From assembly GCA_017475045.1 (NCBI GenBank), contig JAFVGH010000082.1, positions 27,925-91,924 of the forward strand: a stretch of DNA of 64,000 nucleotides, in the 5' to 3' direction. Under the pieces are notes generated by a model that was not told the origin of the DNA, searched no databases, and was given only the letters and a program-made list of their open reading frames with translations. The stretch comes from Fibrobacter sp. (GTDB lineage Bacteria > Fibrobacterota > Fibrobacteria > Fibrobacterales > Fibrobacteraceae). This document shows positions 7,799 to 18,038 of the stretch, piece by piece; within the stretch, counting starts at the first letter, position 1; each line of letters opens with the position of its first letter. The position numbers and the translations under genes are program-made.

Positions 7799-9778
7799 AT
7801 GAGATTGTTTGACGAACATTCTGTTCTGCGTTTTGCGCTTTTGTTTGCGTGCTTCCTCTTTGCGGCGTTCATTCCAGATATCTGGCACTTGACTGACAAG
7901 CCCATGGGATTTATTCCCTATTTTTCGGCTATTATCTTCATCGCCTACGTTGCTCTATTCTACAAGTTTCCGATTCAGGGGAACCGCAAGAAAATCCGGA
8001 ATGACGTAGAAATTCCGGAAAGGGTGGAGCAGGCTCCTGCTCGTGATTACCAGAAGGACCTTTCGGAAAAAGACGAGCTTTTCCAGATGCTGGTAGATGT
8101 TTCCTCTGAAGGTTTTTGGACTTTCGATGTGCCTACGGGGAAGGTTTACTGGTCCAGTAGGGTCGCAAAATATTTGAATATTAGCCCGTCTAGCATTGTA
8201 GACTCTTTTGACACGCTCAAGAATAGCGTTTTAGAAAGCGATTGGACTGCCTTTAGGGAAAAGTTTTCCAGTTCCCTGGAAGATAGTACCCCATTTGTGG
8301 CGAGGCTCCGCCTTTTGAATACGCCAAAGGATGGTAATTCTGAAATTATTGTTTCGGGAAGATCTCAGTGCAACGAAGAGGGTAGGCCCATTCGCGTCAT
8401 CGGTTCTGTTACATGTGCGACTGAGCAGTCCGAAAGCAACCGCCAGTTCTATGCCTATCGAGACGCACTTACGGGTGTGTACAACCGTAAGTTCTTCTTG
8501 GAAAAACTGAAGGTAGACGTAGATATGGCCGCTCAGCGTCCAGACTACACCTTCGCCGTGGTGCTTATAGATATTGACAGCTTTGGCGCCATTAACGAAT
8601 CTTACTCCATGAATTTTGGCGACAATGTCTTGAAAATTGTTTCTGACCGTATCCGCTCCACCTGCAGGAACAATGATTGCGTGGCCCGCATAGGCCCTGA
8701 CGTGTTTGCTGTTGTGCTCCATGATATTCAGGGCAAGGACTCTGATGATGACCTGATGCCCATGGTGAAGCGGCTCCACAATAAGGTGAAAAGCCCTATC
8801 CAGTTGGATGGCCGTGAACTGTACATCAGCGTTTCCATGGCAGTGGTGGTGAACAAGGACGTGGATTGCGTGGAGGACTTGCTTTCCAATGCTACGGCAG
8901 TGCTTAGAGACTTGAAGAAGGGTGGCAATCATGGCGGCATTCAGTTCTTTGCGGGTGGTATCCGCGAGAAGGCCATGAAGCTATACAAGTTGGAGTACGA
9001 AATCCGCCGAGCTATTCAGGCTCAGGAATTTGTGTTGGTTTACCAGCCCATCATTGATATTGAGCAAGGAAATAGGGTGTCTGGTTTTGAGGCCCTTGTC
9101 CGCTGGAATAATTCCGAACATGGCGTGGTTTCGCCTGCAGAATTTATTCCCCTTGCCGAAGAGACTGGCTTGATTGTACCTATGGGAGCCCAGATTTTGC
9201 GGATGGCTTGCGAACAGACCAAGAAATGGGTGGATATGGGCTATAGCGATATCCGTGTTGCAGTGAACTTCTCGGCAAGACAGTTTACCTTGGACAATAT
9301 GGTGGACGATGTAAAGCAGGTGCTGGCCGAAACTCATTTGAATCCTAAGAACTTGAAGCTGGAAATTACGGAATACACGGCCATGTGCGAGGTGGAGAAG
9401 GCTATAGACATTATGCGGGCTCTTTCCAACATGGGTCTCCAGATTTCCATCGACGATTTCGGTACGGGCTACAGTTCGCTGTCTTATCTGAAGCGGTATC
9501 CGGTTCATACCTTGAAGATGGACAAGTCCTTCATCGATCACATCGCAGACGACGAAGAAGACGCCACCTTTGCAAGGATGGTGATTGGTATAGCAAGTAC
9601 CCTAAATCTGGACTTGATTGCCGAAGGGGTGGAAACGGAAGAACAGCTGAAGTTCTTGAGGCGTGAGGGTTGCCGCTATATTCAGGGCTATTACTTCAGC
9701 AAACCCCTGGCACCAGACAAGGCCTTGGCCTATATGCAAGAGCATTATGCCGTAGAGACTTGTAAAGTGTCATCCTGA
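7799..9778 (+). CDS. PAS-GGDEF-EAL protein, probable c-di-GMP phosphodiesterase
   Basis: A 659-aa protein: two N-terminal membrane helices (about residues 10-50), a PAS domain (about 90-205), a GGDEF-like domain (about 220-380) and an EAL domain (about 395-650). The GGDEF signature is replaced by GPDVF within RIGPDVFAVV, so cyclase activity is unlikely. The EAL domain keeps FEALVRW, KLEITEY, DDFGTGYSSL and AEGVETEEQL, so c-di-GMP hydrolysis is expected. The GGDEF-like domain may act as a GTP sensor, as in other hybrids. The start ATG 7799 has TAGGGA upstream. The stop codon lies inside a dispersed repeat (9769-9800). Confidence 0.9.
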   Translation: MRLFDEHSVLRFALLFACFLFAAFIPDIWHLTDKPMGFIPYFSAIIFIAYVALFYKFPIQGNRKKIRNDVEIPERVEQAPARDYQKDLSEKDELFQMLVDVSSEGFWTFDVPTGKVYWSSRVAKYLNISPSSIVDSFDTLKNSVLESDWTAFREKFSSSLEDSTPFVARLRLLNTPKDGNSEIIVSGRSQCNEEGRPIRVIGSVTCATEQSESNRQFYAYRDALTGVYNRKFFLEKLKVDVDMAAQRPDYTFAVVLIDIDSFGAINESYSMNFGDNVLKIVSDRIRSTCRNNDCVARIGPDVFAVVLHDIQGKDSDDDLMPMVKRLHNKVKSPIQLDGRELYISVSMAVVVNKDVDCVEDLLSNATAVLRDLKKGGNHGGIQFFAGGIREKAMKLYKLEYEIRRAIQAQEFVLVYQPIIDIEQGNRVSGFEALVRWNNSEHGVVSPAEFIPLAEETGLIVPMGAQILRMACEQTKKWVDMGYSDIRVAVNFSARQFTLDNMVDDVKQVLAETHLNPKNLKLEITEYTAMCEVEKAIDIMRALSNMGLQISIDDFGTGYSSLSYLKRYPVHTLKMDKSFIDHIADDEEDATFARMVIGIASTLNLDLIAEGVETEEQLKFLRREGCRYIQGYYFSKPLAPDKALAYMQEHYAVETCKVSS

Positions 9779-9800
9779 GTGCGAATGCGCGAAGGATCTA
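9769..9800. repeat. Dispersed GTCATCCTGAG...GAAGGATCT-type repeat
   Basis: Imperfect inverted-repeat element beginning GTCATCCTGAG and ending CGAAGGATCTA, resembling a short intergenic element seen in many bacterial genomes. It overlaps the 3' end of the GGDEF-EAL gene and supplies its TGA stop (9776-9778) and the last residues. Confidence 0.6.
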
Positions 9801-9822
9801 GGCCATAGGTTCCATCCTTTTT

Positions 9823-9828
9823 TATCTT
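9823..9828 (+). promoter_or_regulatory. TATCTT box upstream of the siroheme operon
   Basis: TATCTT lies 8 nt before ATG 9837, with no Shine-Dalgarno sequence; a 1-2 nt leader is implied. Confidence 0.4.
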
Positions 9829-9836
9829 TCGTATTG

Positions 9837-11345
9837 ATGTCTGGAAAGGTTTATCTGATTGGAGCCGGTCCCGGTGATCCGGGACTTTTGACTTTGCGCG
9901 GGAAAGAGATTCTTGAGCGTGCTGACGTGGTGGTCTATGACCGTCTGGTGTCGCCAGCCATACTCGGCATGTGCAATGCAAAGGCAAAGATGGTGGATGT
10001 GGGCAAGATGCCGCAGCACCACAAGGTCAAGCAGTCTGAAATCAATAAGCTTTTGGTCCAGTTTGCAGGTGAATACCCTGCGGGCATTGTGGCTCGCCTT
10101 AAGGGGGGTGACCCCTTTGTGTTTGGGCGAGGTGGCGAAGAAGCCCTGGAACTTGTGGCAGCGGGTGTTGAATTTGAGGTTGTTCCGGGGATTACTTCGG
10201 CCATTTCTGTGCCGGCCTATGCGGGCATACCTGTGAGCCACCGTGGGATTGCAACGAGTTTTCATATCATCACGGGACATGAGCGAGATGTCATTGCGAG
10301 TGAGCAAGGCGAACGTGGCAATCTCTCTCTGGACTTCGAGACTCTCGCGCATTGCCCCGGCACGCTTATCTTTTTGATGGGCATTGCCAACATGGACTTT
10401 ATTGCCAAGCGGCTGATGGAATGCGGCAAGGATCCGAAAACGCCGCTGGCCTTTATTGAGAAGGGGACGACGCCGCATCAGCGGACGGTCATGGCAACGC
10501 TTGAGACGGCGGGGAAGACTATTGTGCGAGAAAACGTGACGGCTCCTGCCATTACCATTATGGGTGGTGTGGTAGAGCTGGGTAAGAGTCTCGCCTGGAA
10601 AAAGAATTTGCCTCTTTCGGGTAAGCGGCTTGTGGTGACCCGCGCCGCCAAGCAGGCCAGCGGGATTACGGCCCGGTTGACTGCTCTAGGTGCCGAAGTT
10701 ATCGAGACACCGATGATTGAGACTCGGACACTAGAATGCTCTTCGAATTTTGCAGATCTCGCAAACTTCGACATTCTCGCCTTTACCAGTACAAATGGCG
10801 TGGAAAGTTTCTTTAGTCAATTGTTCGCTGCTGGTTACGATGTGCGTGTTCTCGCCGGAAAGAAAATTGCCAGCGTTGGTAAGATTACCGAAAAGAAGCT
10901 GCTGGAATACGGAATTCGCTGTGACTATGTACCTGAAGACCATACCGGCAAAGGTCTCGGAAAATTGCTTGCATCGCTAGACGTGGATGATGCACGTGTC
11001 CTTCTCCTTCAGGGCAACCTGGCAGATGACACTTTGCTCAGGCTTTTACCTAGGGCGACTCGTTGGGTGGTGTACGAGACTCTCCCTGTGTCGGAATTGC
11101 CGGAATGGAAGCGGGAAGCGGTTGCTTCGGCCGATGCCGTGGTTTTTGCCAGCACCAGTGCCGTGGAAAACTTCGTTAAGGTCATGCCTCAAAGCACCGA
11201 GGGGGCGACTGAGCCTCGAATCTCTTTCTGTATTGGTAGCATGACTAAATCAGCTGCTTGTAGGTGTGGCTTTGAAACTGTCACCTCTGATGAAACCACC
11301 ATGGATTCCCTGGTGAAGAAAATTGTAGAGTATTATAGCCGATGA
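9837..11345 (+). CDS. Fused uroporphyrinogen-III C-methyltransferase / uroporphyrinogen-III synthase
   Basis: A 502-aa bifunctional enzyme. Residues 1-255 are CobA/SUMT, which methylates uroporphyrinogen III twice with SAM to give precorrin-2: YLIGAGPGDPGLLTLRG, KGGDPFVFGRGGEE, VPGITSA and GIPVSHRG are all present. Residues 260-502 are HemD, which closes hydroxymethylbilane to uroporphyrinogen III (LVVTRAAKQASG, FTSTNGVESFF, FASTSAVENF). CobA-HemD fusions are known in clostridia and Bacteroidetes. A loop after ITGHER is about 10 residues longer than in E. coli CysG; the extra DNA is a dispersed repeat (10289-10326). It overlaps the next gene by 4 bp (ATGA), and the pair completes siroheme synthesis. 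Confidence 0.92.
   Translation: MSGKVYLIGAGPGDPGLLTLRGKEILERADVVVYDRLVSPAILGMCNAKAKMVDVGKMPQHHKVKQSEINKLLVQFAGEYPAGIVARLKGGDPFVFGRGGEEALELVAAGVEFEVVPGITSAISVPAYAGIPVSHRGIATSFHIITGHERDVIASEQGERGNLSLDFETLAHCPGTLIFLMGIANMDFIAKRLMECGKDPKTPLAFIEKGTTPHQRTVMATLETAGKTIVRENVTAPAITIMGGVVELGKSLAWKKNLPLSGKRLVVTRAAKQASGITARLTALGAEVIETPMIETRTLECSSNFADLANFDILAFTSTNGVESFFSQLFAAGYDVRVLAGKKIASVGKITEKKLLEYGIRCDYVPEDHTGKGLGKLLASLDVDDARVLLLQGNLADDTLLRLLPRATRWVVYETLPVSELPEWKREAVASADAVVFASTSAVENFVKVMPQSTEGATEPRISFCIGSMTKSAACRCGFETVTSDETTMDSLVKKIVEYYSR
10289..10326. repeat. Dispersed TGTCATTGCGAG...GCAATCTC repeat, in frame within CobA
   Basis: The ends TGTCATTGCGAG and GCAATCTC match the copies at 11709-11746 and 13279-13313 (opposite orientation). 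It encodes about residues 151-163 of the CobA-HemD protein, a surface loop in SUMT enzymes. Confidence 0.6.
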
Positions 11346-12244
11346 AAGCCATCTTGATTATTGCTCACCACTGCATATTGCCTGGAGCCTACAAGGGTTT
11401 CGAGGAAATTTTGGACAAGTTGCACCATGACTTGCCCGGTACCCGTGTGGCGAGTACCAGCCTTTTGGATCTGGAAAATGATTTGCGAACCTTGCTTCGT
11501 GAGGATGTAGAGTCGGTAACGCTTTTACCGTACTTGCTGTTGAATGGCCAGCATTCCAAGAATGACGTTCCCAAGGTGGTGGCCCATTTGCAGGCGGAAT
11601 TTCCCCAGATTCCTATAACACTTTTGCCTTGTCTTGGCGACTGGAAGGAATTTGCTGACATGGTGGTTTCTGGTGTTCGCAATGCACAGCAAGAAATAAG
11701 CCTTCAAAGAGATTGCTTCGTCGAACAGGGTTCTCCTCGCAATGACAAATCGCGATCGTCCTCCCTTTTCTCCATTGAGCTTAATCTTGAAGGACGAAAT
11801 GTGCTTGTGGTGGGTGGGGGTCGTATAGCGCTGCGCAAGGTGAAAACGCTTCTGCCTACGGGTGCCCGAATTACGGTAGTTGCCCCGCAGTTCGACCCAG
11901 AATTTGAAATGCTGGATAAGAATGTCGTTATCCTAAAGAATCGTCCTTACGAACCCTTAGACCTTCGTAGCGTATTCATGGTGTTTATCTGTACCGACCA
12001 GCCAGCAGTAAACGCTCAGGTGAGCAATGATGCCCGGGCCCGCCGCATTCTGGTGAATAATGCCTGTGACTACCTGGATGGGGACTTTATTGTGCCGGCT
12101 CGTATGGACTTTGGCGAAAATATTGCGGTAACCGTCTCTACTCAGGGACGCGCGCCCTCCTTGGCCAAGAAGCTCAAACAAAAAATCCTCGCCGAATGGG
12201 GCGAGGATCTTGCTCGGATAGAGCGGGAATCTTCTGCAAAATAG
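11342..12244 (+). CDS. Fused CbiX-type chelatase / precorrin-2 dehydrogenase
   Basis: A 300-aa bifunctional protein. Residues 1-115 resemble short CbiX/SirB chelatases: LIIAHH near the N-terminus and NGQHSKNDVPKVV around 69-81 supply the metal-binding histidines. Residues 145-295 are the Met8/CysG-N precorrin-2 dehydrogenase with the NAD loop VVGGGRIALRK and later NNACDYLDGDFIVPA and STQGRAPSLAKKL. Together they convert precorrin-2 to sirohydrochlorin and insert iron to give siroheme. The linker (about 120-140) is encoded largely by a dispersed repeat. It overlaps cobA-hemD by 4 bp, so coupling is likely. Metal choice (Fe or Co) is inferred from context, as no cobalamin genes are nearby. Confidence 0.88.
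   Translation: MKAILIIAHHCILPGAYKGFEEILDKLHHDLPGTRVASTSLLDLENDLRTLLREDVESVTLLPYLLLNGQHSKNDVPKVVAHLQAEFPQIPITLLPCLGDWKEFADMVVSGVRNAQQEISLQRDCFVEQGSPRNDKSRSSSLFSIELNLEGRNVLVVGGGRIALRKVKTLLPTGARITVVAPQFDPEFEMLDKNVVILKNRPYEPLDLRSVFMVFICTDQPAVNAQVSNDARARRILVNNACDYLDGDFIVPARMDFGENIAVTVSTQGRAPSLAKKLKQKILAEWGEDLARIERESSAK
11709..11746. repeat. Dispersed repeat forming the interdomain linker
   Basis: GAGATTGCTTCGTCG...CTCCTCGCAATGACA, the reverse orientation of the 10289 copy and nearly the same as 13279-13313. It encodes about residues 123-135, between the chelatase and dehydrogenase domains. Confidence 0.7.
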
Positions 12245-12254
12245 ATAGAAAATA

Positions 12255-12282
12255 GGAAAGGATCCCCTGGGGGACCCTTTCC
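12255..12282. terminator. Hairpin between convergent genes
   Basis: A 13-bp stem GGAAAGGATCCCC / GGGGACCCTTTCC with one mismatch and a 2-nt centre. There is no T-run on either side, so intrinsic termination is uncertain, but it lies exactly between convergent genes. Confidence 0.4.
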
Positions 12283-12305
12283 ATGTCTATGGAGTACAGA
12301 AAGAA

Positions 12306-13064
12306 TTAATTCTTCTTTGTCAATTCTTCACAGCTCTTGCCTGCGGCATCTGCGTCAAAGTAGTAGACGGCGGCATCGTTGCTGACAACGCACTTCTTGA
12401 CGTAACCCGTTTCGGCGCTGCAACCAGTACCTTCGGTAGAGGTTATTTTCATTCCTTCGACATCAACAGAGGTGCATGTGGCCTTAAGCTCTGTTGCGGT
12501 GGTAGAATTTGCTGTTGTTTCAGTGCAAATCTTTGTCTTCATCGACTCGCCAAACATTTCAATTTCAGAATCCTGGAGGCAGGAGTAAAGTTCGCCGGTG
12601 GGGCCGGTGAGCTCGGAACCGCTATTGCTAGAGTTTTCGTTGCTGTCGGCAGAATCAGCACTGCTATCGGTAGATGCAGCACCGCTTTCGCTGGAGGCTA
12701 CGCCGCTATTGGTGGAAGCGGGCGTGCTTGCAGAAGATTCGGGAGTCTTGTCGCCTTCGCTTTCGCCCTTTTCTTCACCTTCGGCCTTGTTTTCTTCGGC
12801 GGGGCAGACCTTGGAGGGCATGCTGTTAATCAGCATATTCCACTGCCCTTCTCCGTTGCATTCGTAGGTGTCGGGACCATCTTCCACGATGATGGTTTCG
12901 CACTTGCGGTCGGCGTTGCATTCCACATCGGCTAGGTCAAAGAAGGTGGGAACGCTCTTGGGAAGTTCACCAGAGTCGGAGTTGGAGGAACTGTCGTCAC
13001 CGCAGGCCACAAGACCGGCCATGGAGATGAGAGCAGAGGAAAGAAGAATCTTTTTGGAAAGCAT
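12306..13064 (-). CDS. Fibrobacter-type Ser-rich lipoprotein
   Basis: A 252-aa protein. The signal peptide ends in the lipobox GLVAC at about residues 17-21, followed by GDDSSSNSDSG. Two Cys-containing modules (residues 45-95 and 160-250) flank a low-complexity Glu/Ser/Ala/Asp linker (SSESGAASTDSSADSADS). This architecture is typical of the many uncharacterised lipoproteins of Fibrobacter. The start ATG 13064 has AAGGAG upstream. A TATATT box with TTGG following lies about 40 nt upstream. Function unknown. Confidence 0.82.
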   Translation of the reverse strand: MLSKKILLSSALISMAGLVACGDDSSSNSDSGELPKSVPTFFDLADVECNADRKCETIIVEDGPDTYECNGEGQWNMLINSMPSKVCPAEENKAEGEEKGESEGDKTPESSASTPASTNSGVASSESGAASTDSSADSADSNENSSNSGSELTGPTGELYSCLQDSEIEMFGESMKTKICTETTANSTTATELKATCTSVDVEGMKITSTEGTGCSAETGYVKKCVVSNDAAVYYFDADAAGKSCEELTKKN

Positions 13065-13433
13065 TTTTGCTCCTTTTTGATGTTAAAGAGTACGTTCCAA
13101 ATATAATATAAGGGTGCTGTTGTTCGTTGTTTTTTTTGTTACAATTTTCTTACAATGGTAATAAAGTGTTCACGGCGTGTTCTTTGGGTCCGCAGCCGGG
13201 GCGTTGCCCCGGAACAAGTCCGGGGCAGGCTCTAGGTGTCCCCGCTAGTGATGAAAGCCCCGGCAAAGAATCGGGAATGAGATTGCTTCGTCGTTTCACT
13301 CCTCGCAATGACAAACGCTGGGCGGGGCTGCAATCAGGGGGAGACTTCCCCCTACCCATCCACAAAAAATTAAATTTCTAGTACCAAACATTTCTTATCT
13401 CTAGCCCCTAGATCCTAACCCCTAATTCCTCAC
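13065..13433. other. Repeat-rich intergenic region
   Basis: No convincing gene. It holds the lipoprotein promoter (minus strand, near 13098-13110), a GC-rich palindromic stretch (CCGGGGCGTTGCCCCGG, 13194-13210, followed by AAGTCCGGGG), the dispersed repeat at 13279-13313, and a short CTAGCCCCTAGATCCTAACCCCTAA segment just before pth. Confidence 0.6.
13279..13313. repeat. Dispersed repeat GAGATTGCTTCGTCG...CTCCTCGCAATGACA
   Basis: Intergenic copy of the element also found inside the two siroheme-pathway genes. The ends form an imperfect inverted repeat (GATTGC / GCAATGAC). Confidence 0.7.
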
Positions 13434-13988
13434 ATGCACATTATCGTCGGTCTCGGAAATCCTGGTACGCAATACTCCAACACCCACCACAACGCGGGCT
13501 TTATGGCTGTCGAAAAGCTGGCCGATCCGAACAAAGACTGGAAATCGGAGCACAAGGCGCTTACCATGAAGGTGAACATCGCGGGGGAGGAATGCCTGCT
13601 GGCAAAGCCCCAGACTTATATGAACCTTTCCGGCGAGTCGGTGCAGGCCCTGATGACCTGGTACAAGGTGAAGGCCGACCACCTGCTGGTATTTAGCGAC
13701 GACATCAACCTAGATGTGGGGCGTATTCGTTGCCGTAAGGATGGAAGCCATGGCGGGCAGAATGGGCTCAGGAACATCATCGAGCATATCGGTGACAAGT
13801 TCCCCCGGGTTCGCTTTGGGGTAGGCAAGTGCCCTCCGAAATTTGACATGAGCAATTGGGTGCTGGCGAAGTTCCCGCCGGAGGACCGCCCTGCTTTTGA
13901 AGAGGCCATCGCCAAGGTCCCGGCTTTGGTGGAATGTTATTTCAAGCTTGGCATGGAAAAGTGCATGGAACGCTACAACGGCAAGTAG
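13434..13988 (+). CDS. pth: Peptidyl-tRNA hydrolase
   Basis: A 184-aa enzyme that frees tRNA from dropped-off peptidyl-tRNA. It begins HIIVGLGNPGTQYSNTHHNA, containing the substrate-contacting Asn and the catalytic His, and later has KPQTYMNLSGESV, SDDINLDVGRIR and GSHGGQNGLRNI, all Pth hallmarks. Length is normal for the family. The DUF4416 gene starts 13 bp downstream, so the two are probably co-transcribed. Confidence 0.97.
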   Translation: MHIIVGLGNPGTQYSNTHHNAGFMAVEKLADPNKDWKSEHKALTMKVNIAGEECLLAKPQTYMNLSGESVQALMTWYKVKADHLLVFSDDINLDVGRIRCRKDGSHGGQNGLRNIIEHIGDKFPRVRFGVGKCPPKFDMSNWVLAKFPPEDRPAFEEAIAKVPALVECYFKLGMEKCMERYNGK

Positions 13989-14001
13989 CCTTGGGGTCCT
14001 G

Positions 14002-14571
14002 ATGAAAGCGTCGCAATTTTCAGAGAATGCACAGCTGATAGCCTTTGTGCTGCAGCAGGGGGCCGAATGGGGGCCCGAGGTTCTGGAGGCACTGGAACGC
14101 ACCTGGGGGAAAATCCGCCACAAGGGAAAGCTGTTCGCCTTTGACCGCACGCCCTATTACGCTCCCGAGATGGGGGAGGGCCTTTACCGCGGGGTAGTGT
14201 CTTTCGAAAAGGAAATCCCGCCTGAGACTATCGCCTTGGAGAAGGAACGGAGCAACGCCTTGGAGCTGTCCATGGCGGCTGCGGAAAATCCTGAGATGCG
14301 GCGGGTGAATATCGACATCGGCTACATGGACCTGGATAAGGTGGTACTCCCTAGTTACAAGCGGGGACCGTTCAAACTTTATGCCGGAGGTGGCGTGTGG
14401 CTGGACATGCTTTTGACGTACGCCAAGGGACAGTTTCACCCCACGGCGTGGGCCTTCGAGGACTTTAAGCGGAACCCGTACCAGCACGACTTGCAGCTGA
14501 TCCGCGAACGTTTCAAGAAGGCTGGCGGCGGAAAGTCTAACTCGGGCGACGTTTCGTCGCCGGACCTATAG
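14002..14571 (+). CDS. DUF4416 family protein
   Basis: A 189-aa protein of a family of unknown function, recognised by YYAPEMGEGLYRGVVSFE, RRVNIDIGYMDLDKVVLPS and YAGGGVWLDMLLTYAKGQF, which match the YYxxEMG / NIDPGY / LGGGIYxExTLxY pattern. ATG 14002 is used because an earlier in-frame start (13897) would run inside pth. It lies between pth and the asparaginase gene (16-bp gap). The tail beyond residue 175 (KAGGGKSNSGDVSSPDL) is low-complexity. No function can be assigned. Confidence 0.8.
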   Translation: MKASQFSENAQLIAFVLQQGAEWGPEVLEALERTWGKIRHKGKLFAFDRTPYYAPEMGEGLYRGVVSFEKEIPPETIALEKERSNALELSMAAAENPEMRRVNIDIGYMDLDKVVLPSYKRGPFKLYAGGGVWLDMLLTYAKGQFHPTAWAFEDFKRNPYQHDLQLIRERFKKAGGGKSNSGDVSSPDL

Positions 14572-14587
14572 GCGGAGGGCGCAAGGA

Positions 14588-17039
<2,452 letters not shown>

Positions 17040-17065
17040 TTTTTGGAGTGACCGATTGATGTTTG

Positions 17066-17102
17066 AAAACGTCTGCGGGCAGGACCTGTAGGCGTTTTTT
17101 AT
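17066..17102 (+). terminator. Intrinsic terminator after guaB
   Basis: Outer stem AAAACGTCT / AGGCGTTTT (one G-U pair), inner CAGG/CCTG hairpin, followed by TTTTTT. Confidence 0.7.
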
Positions 17103-17138
17103 TTGGCCCTTATTATAGCGTACCCGATAGAGGCGAAT

Positions 17139-18038
17139 TTGGAAAACGAGAAGCTGAACGTTTTGATTCTTGCGGCAGGCCTGGGCACAAGGCTTAGACC
17201 CTTGACCGAAGATATGCCCAAGCCCCTGGTGCCCGTAGTGGACAAGAGCATTTTGGAAATTCAGGCCATGCGTGCCCGTGAGCTGGGGAACGTGCGTCTC
17301 CATGCCAACGCCCATTACCTCGCAGAACAGGTGATTGCCGAAGGGAATCGTCTCGGATTCGAAAAGGTCTGGGAAGAACCGGAAATCCTCGGGACCGCAG
17401 GCCCCCTGAAACGCATATACAACGAAGGTTACCGCGGCGGGCTCCTGGTGATGAACGGCGACGCTTACTGCCGTTTTGACCTGAACGGCTTTATGGAACA
17501 TGCTCGAAATTCCGGTTGCGATGTGGCCCTTTTGGCGGTGGAATTCCCCCAGGTAAACACCTTCCGTGTAGATGTCAATGGCCATTTGGCCGGTGTGGCG
17601 GGGCGCTTCGGTTCAGAAGAAGGGAAACCCGCCACCTTCTCGGGTGTCTCCTGGTACAGCGACGCCGCCCTTGCCCGCATAAAAGACGGTGAGTTCGACA
17701 TTCGTGAATTCTGGAAACAGGAACTTGCGGCAGGTCATCCGATTCTTGTGGACTGCAGCCAGATGGACGCCACCTGGATTGACATGGGAAGCCCGGCGGG
17801 GCTGAAGGCTGCCTGCGACGCGCGCCTGGAAGAACTGGGACTTTGCAACTGGTGCGGCGGGCAAGTCGCAGGCGAAGTCCGCGCCCTCGTCTCCGGCCGT
17901 TCGGTTGTCCAGGATGGCGTGGAAATTCCTGCGTCGGCCCGTATTGAGAAATCCATCTTGTTCGAGGGCGCGGCCGTAGAGGCGGGTGAGACTGTGAAGG
18001 ATGAAATCCGGGGTAGGGGATTCTCGTGGAAACTCTAG
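17139..18038 (+). CDS. Sugar-phosphate nucleotidyltransferase (GCD1/MurU-like)
   Basis: A 299-aa NTP transferase. The nucleotide-binding motif is VLILAAGLGTRLRPLTEDMPKP near the N-terminus, and the metal-binding Asp lies in VMNGDAYCRFD. The short length and the GTAGPLKRI and MGSPAGLKAA elements resemble MurNAc-1-P uridylyltransferase, HddC-like and mannose-1-P guanylyltransferase enzymes; the sugar cannot be told. The most plausible start is TTG 17139 (GAGG 8 bp upstream). A TATTAT box lies at 17111-17116. It overlaps the siroheme decarboxylase gene by 13 bp. Confidence 0.8.
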   Translation: MENEKLNVLILAAGLGTRLRPLTEDMPKPLVPVVDKSILEIQAMRARELGNVRLHANAHYLAEQVIAEGNRLGFEKVWEEPEILGTAGPLKRIYNEGYRGGLLVMNGDAYCRFDLNGFMEHARNSGCDVALLAVEFPQVNTFRVDVNGHLAGVAGRFGSEEGKPATFSGVSWYSDAALARIKDGEFDIREFWKQELAAGHPILVDCSQMDATWIDMGSPAGLKAACDARLEELGLCNWCGGQVAGEVRALVSGRSVVQDGVEIPASARIEKSILFEGAAVEAGETVKDEIRGRGFSWKL

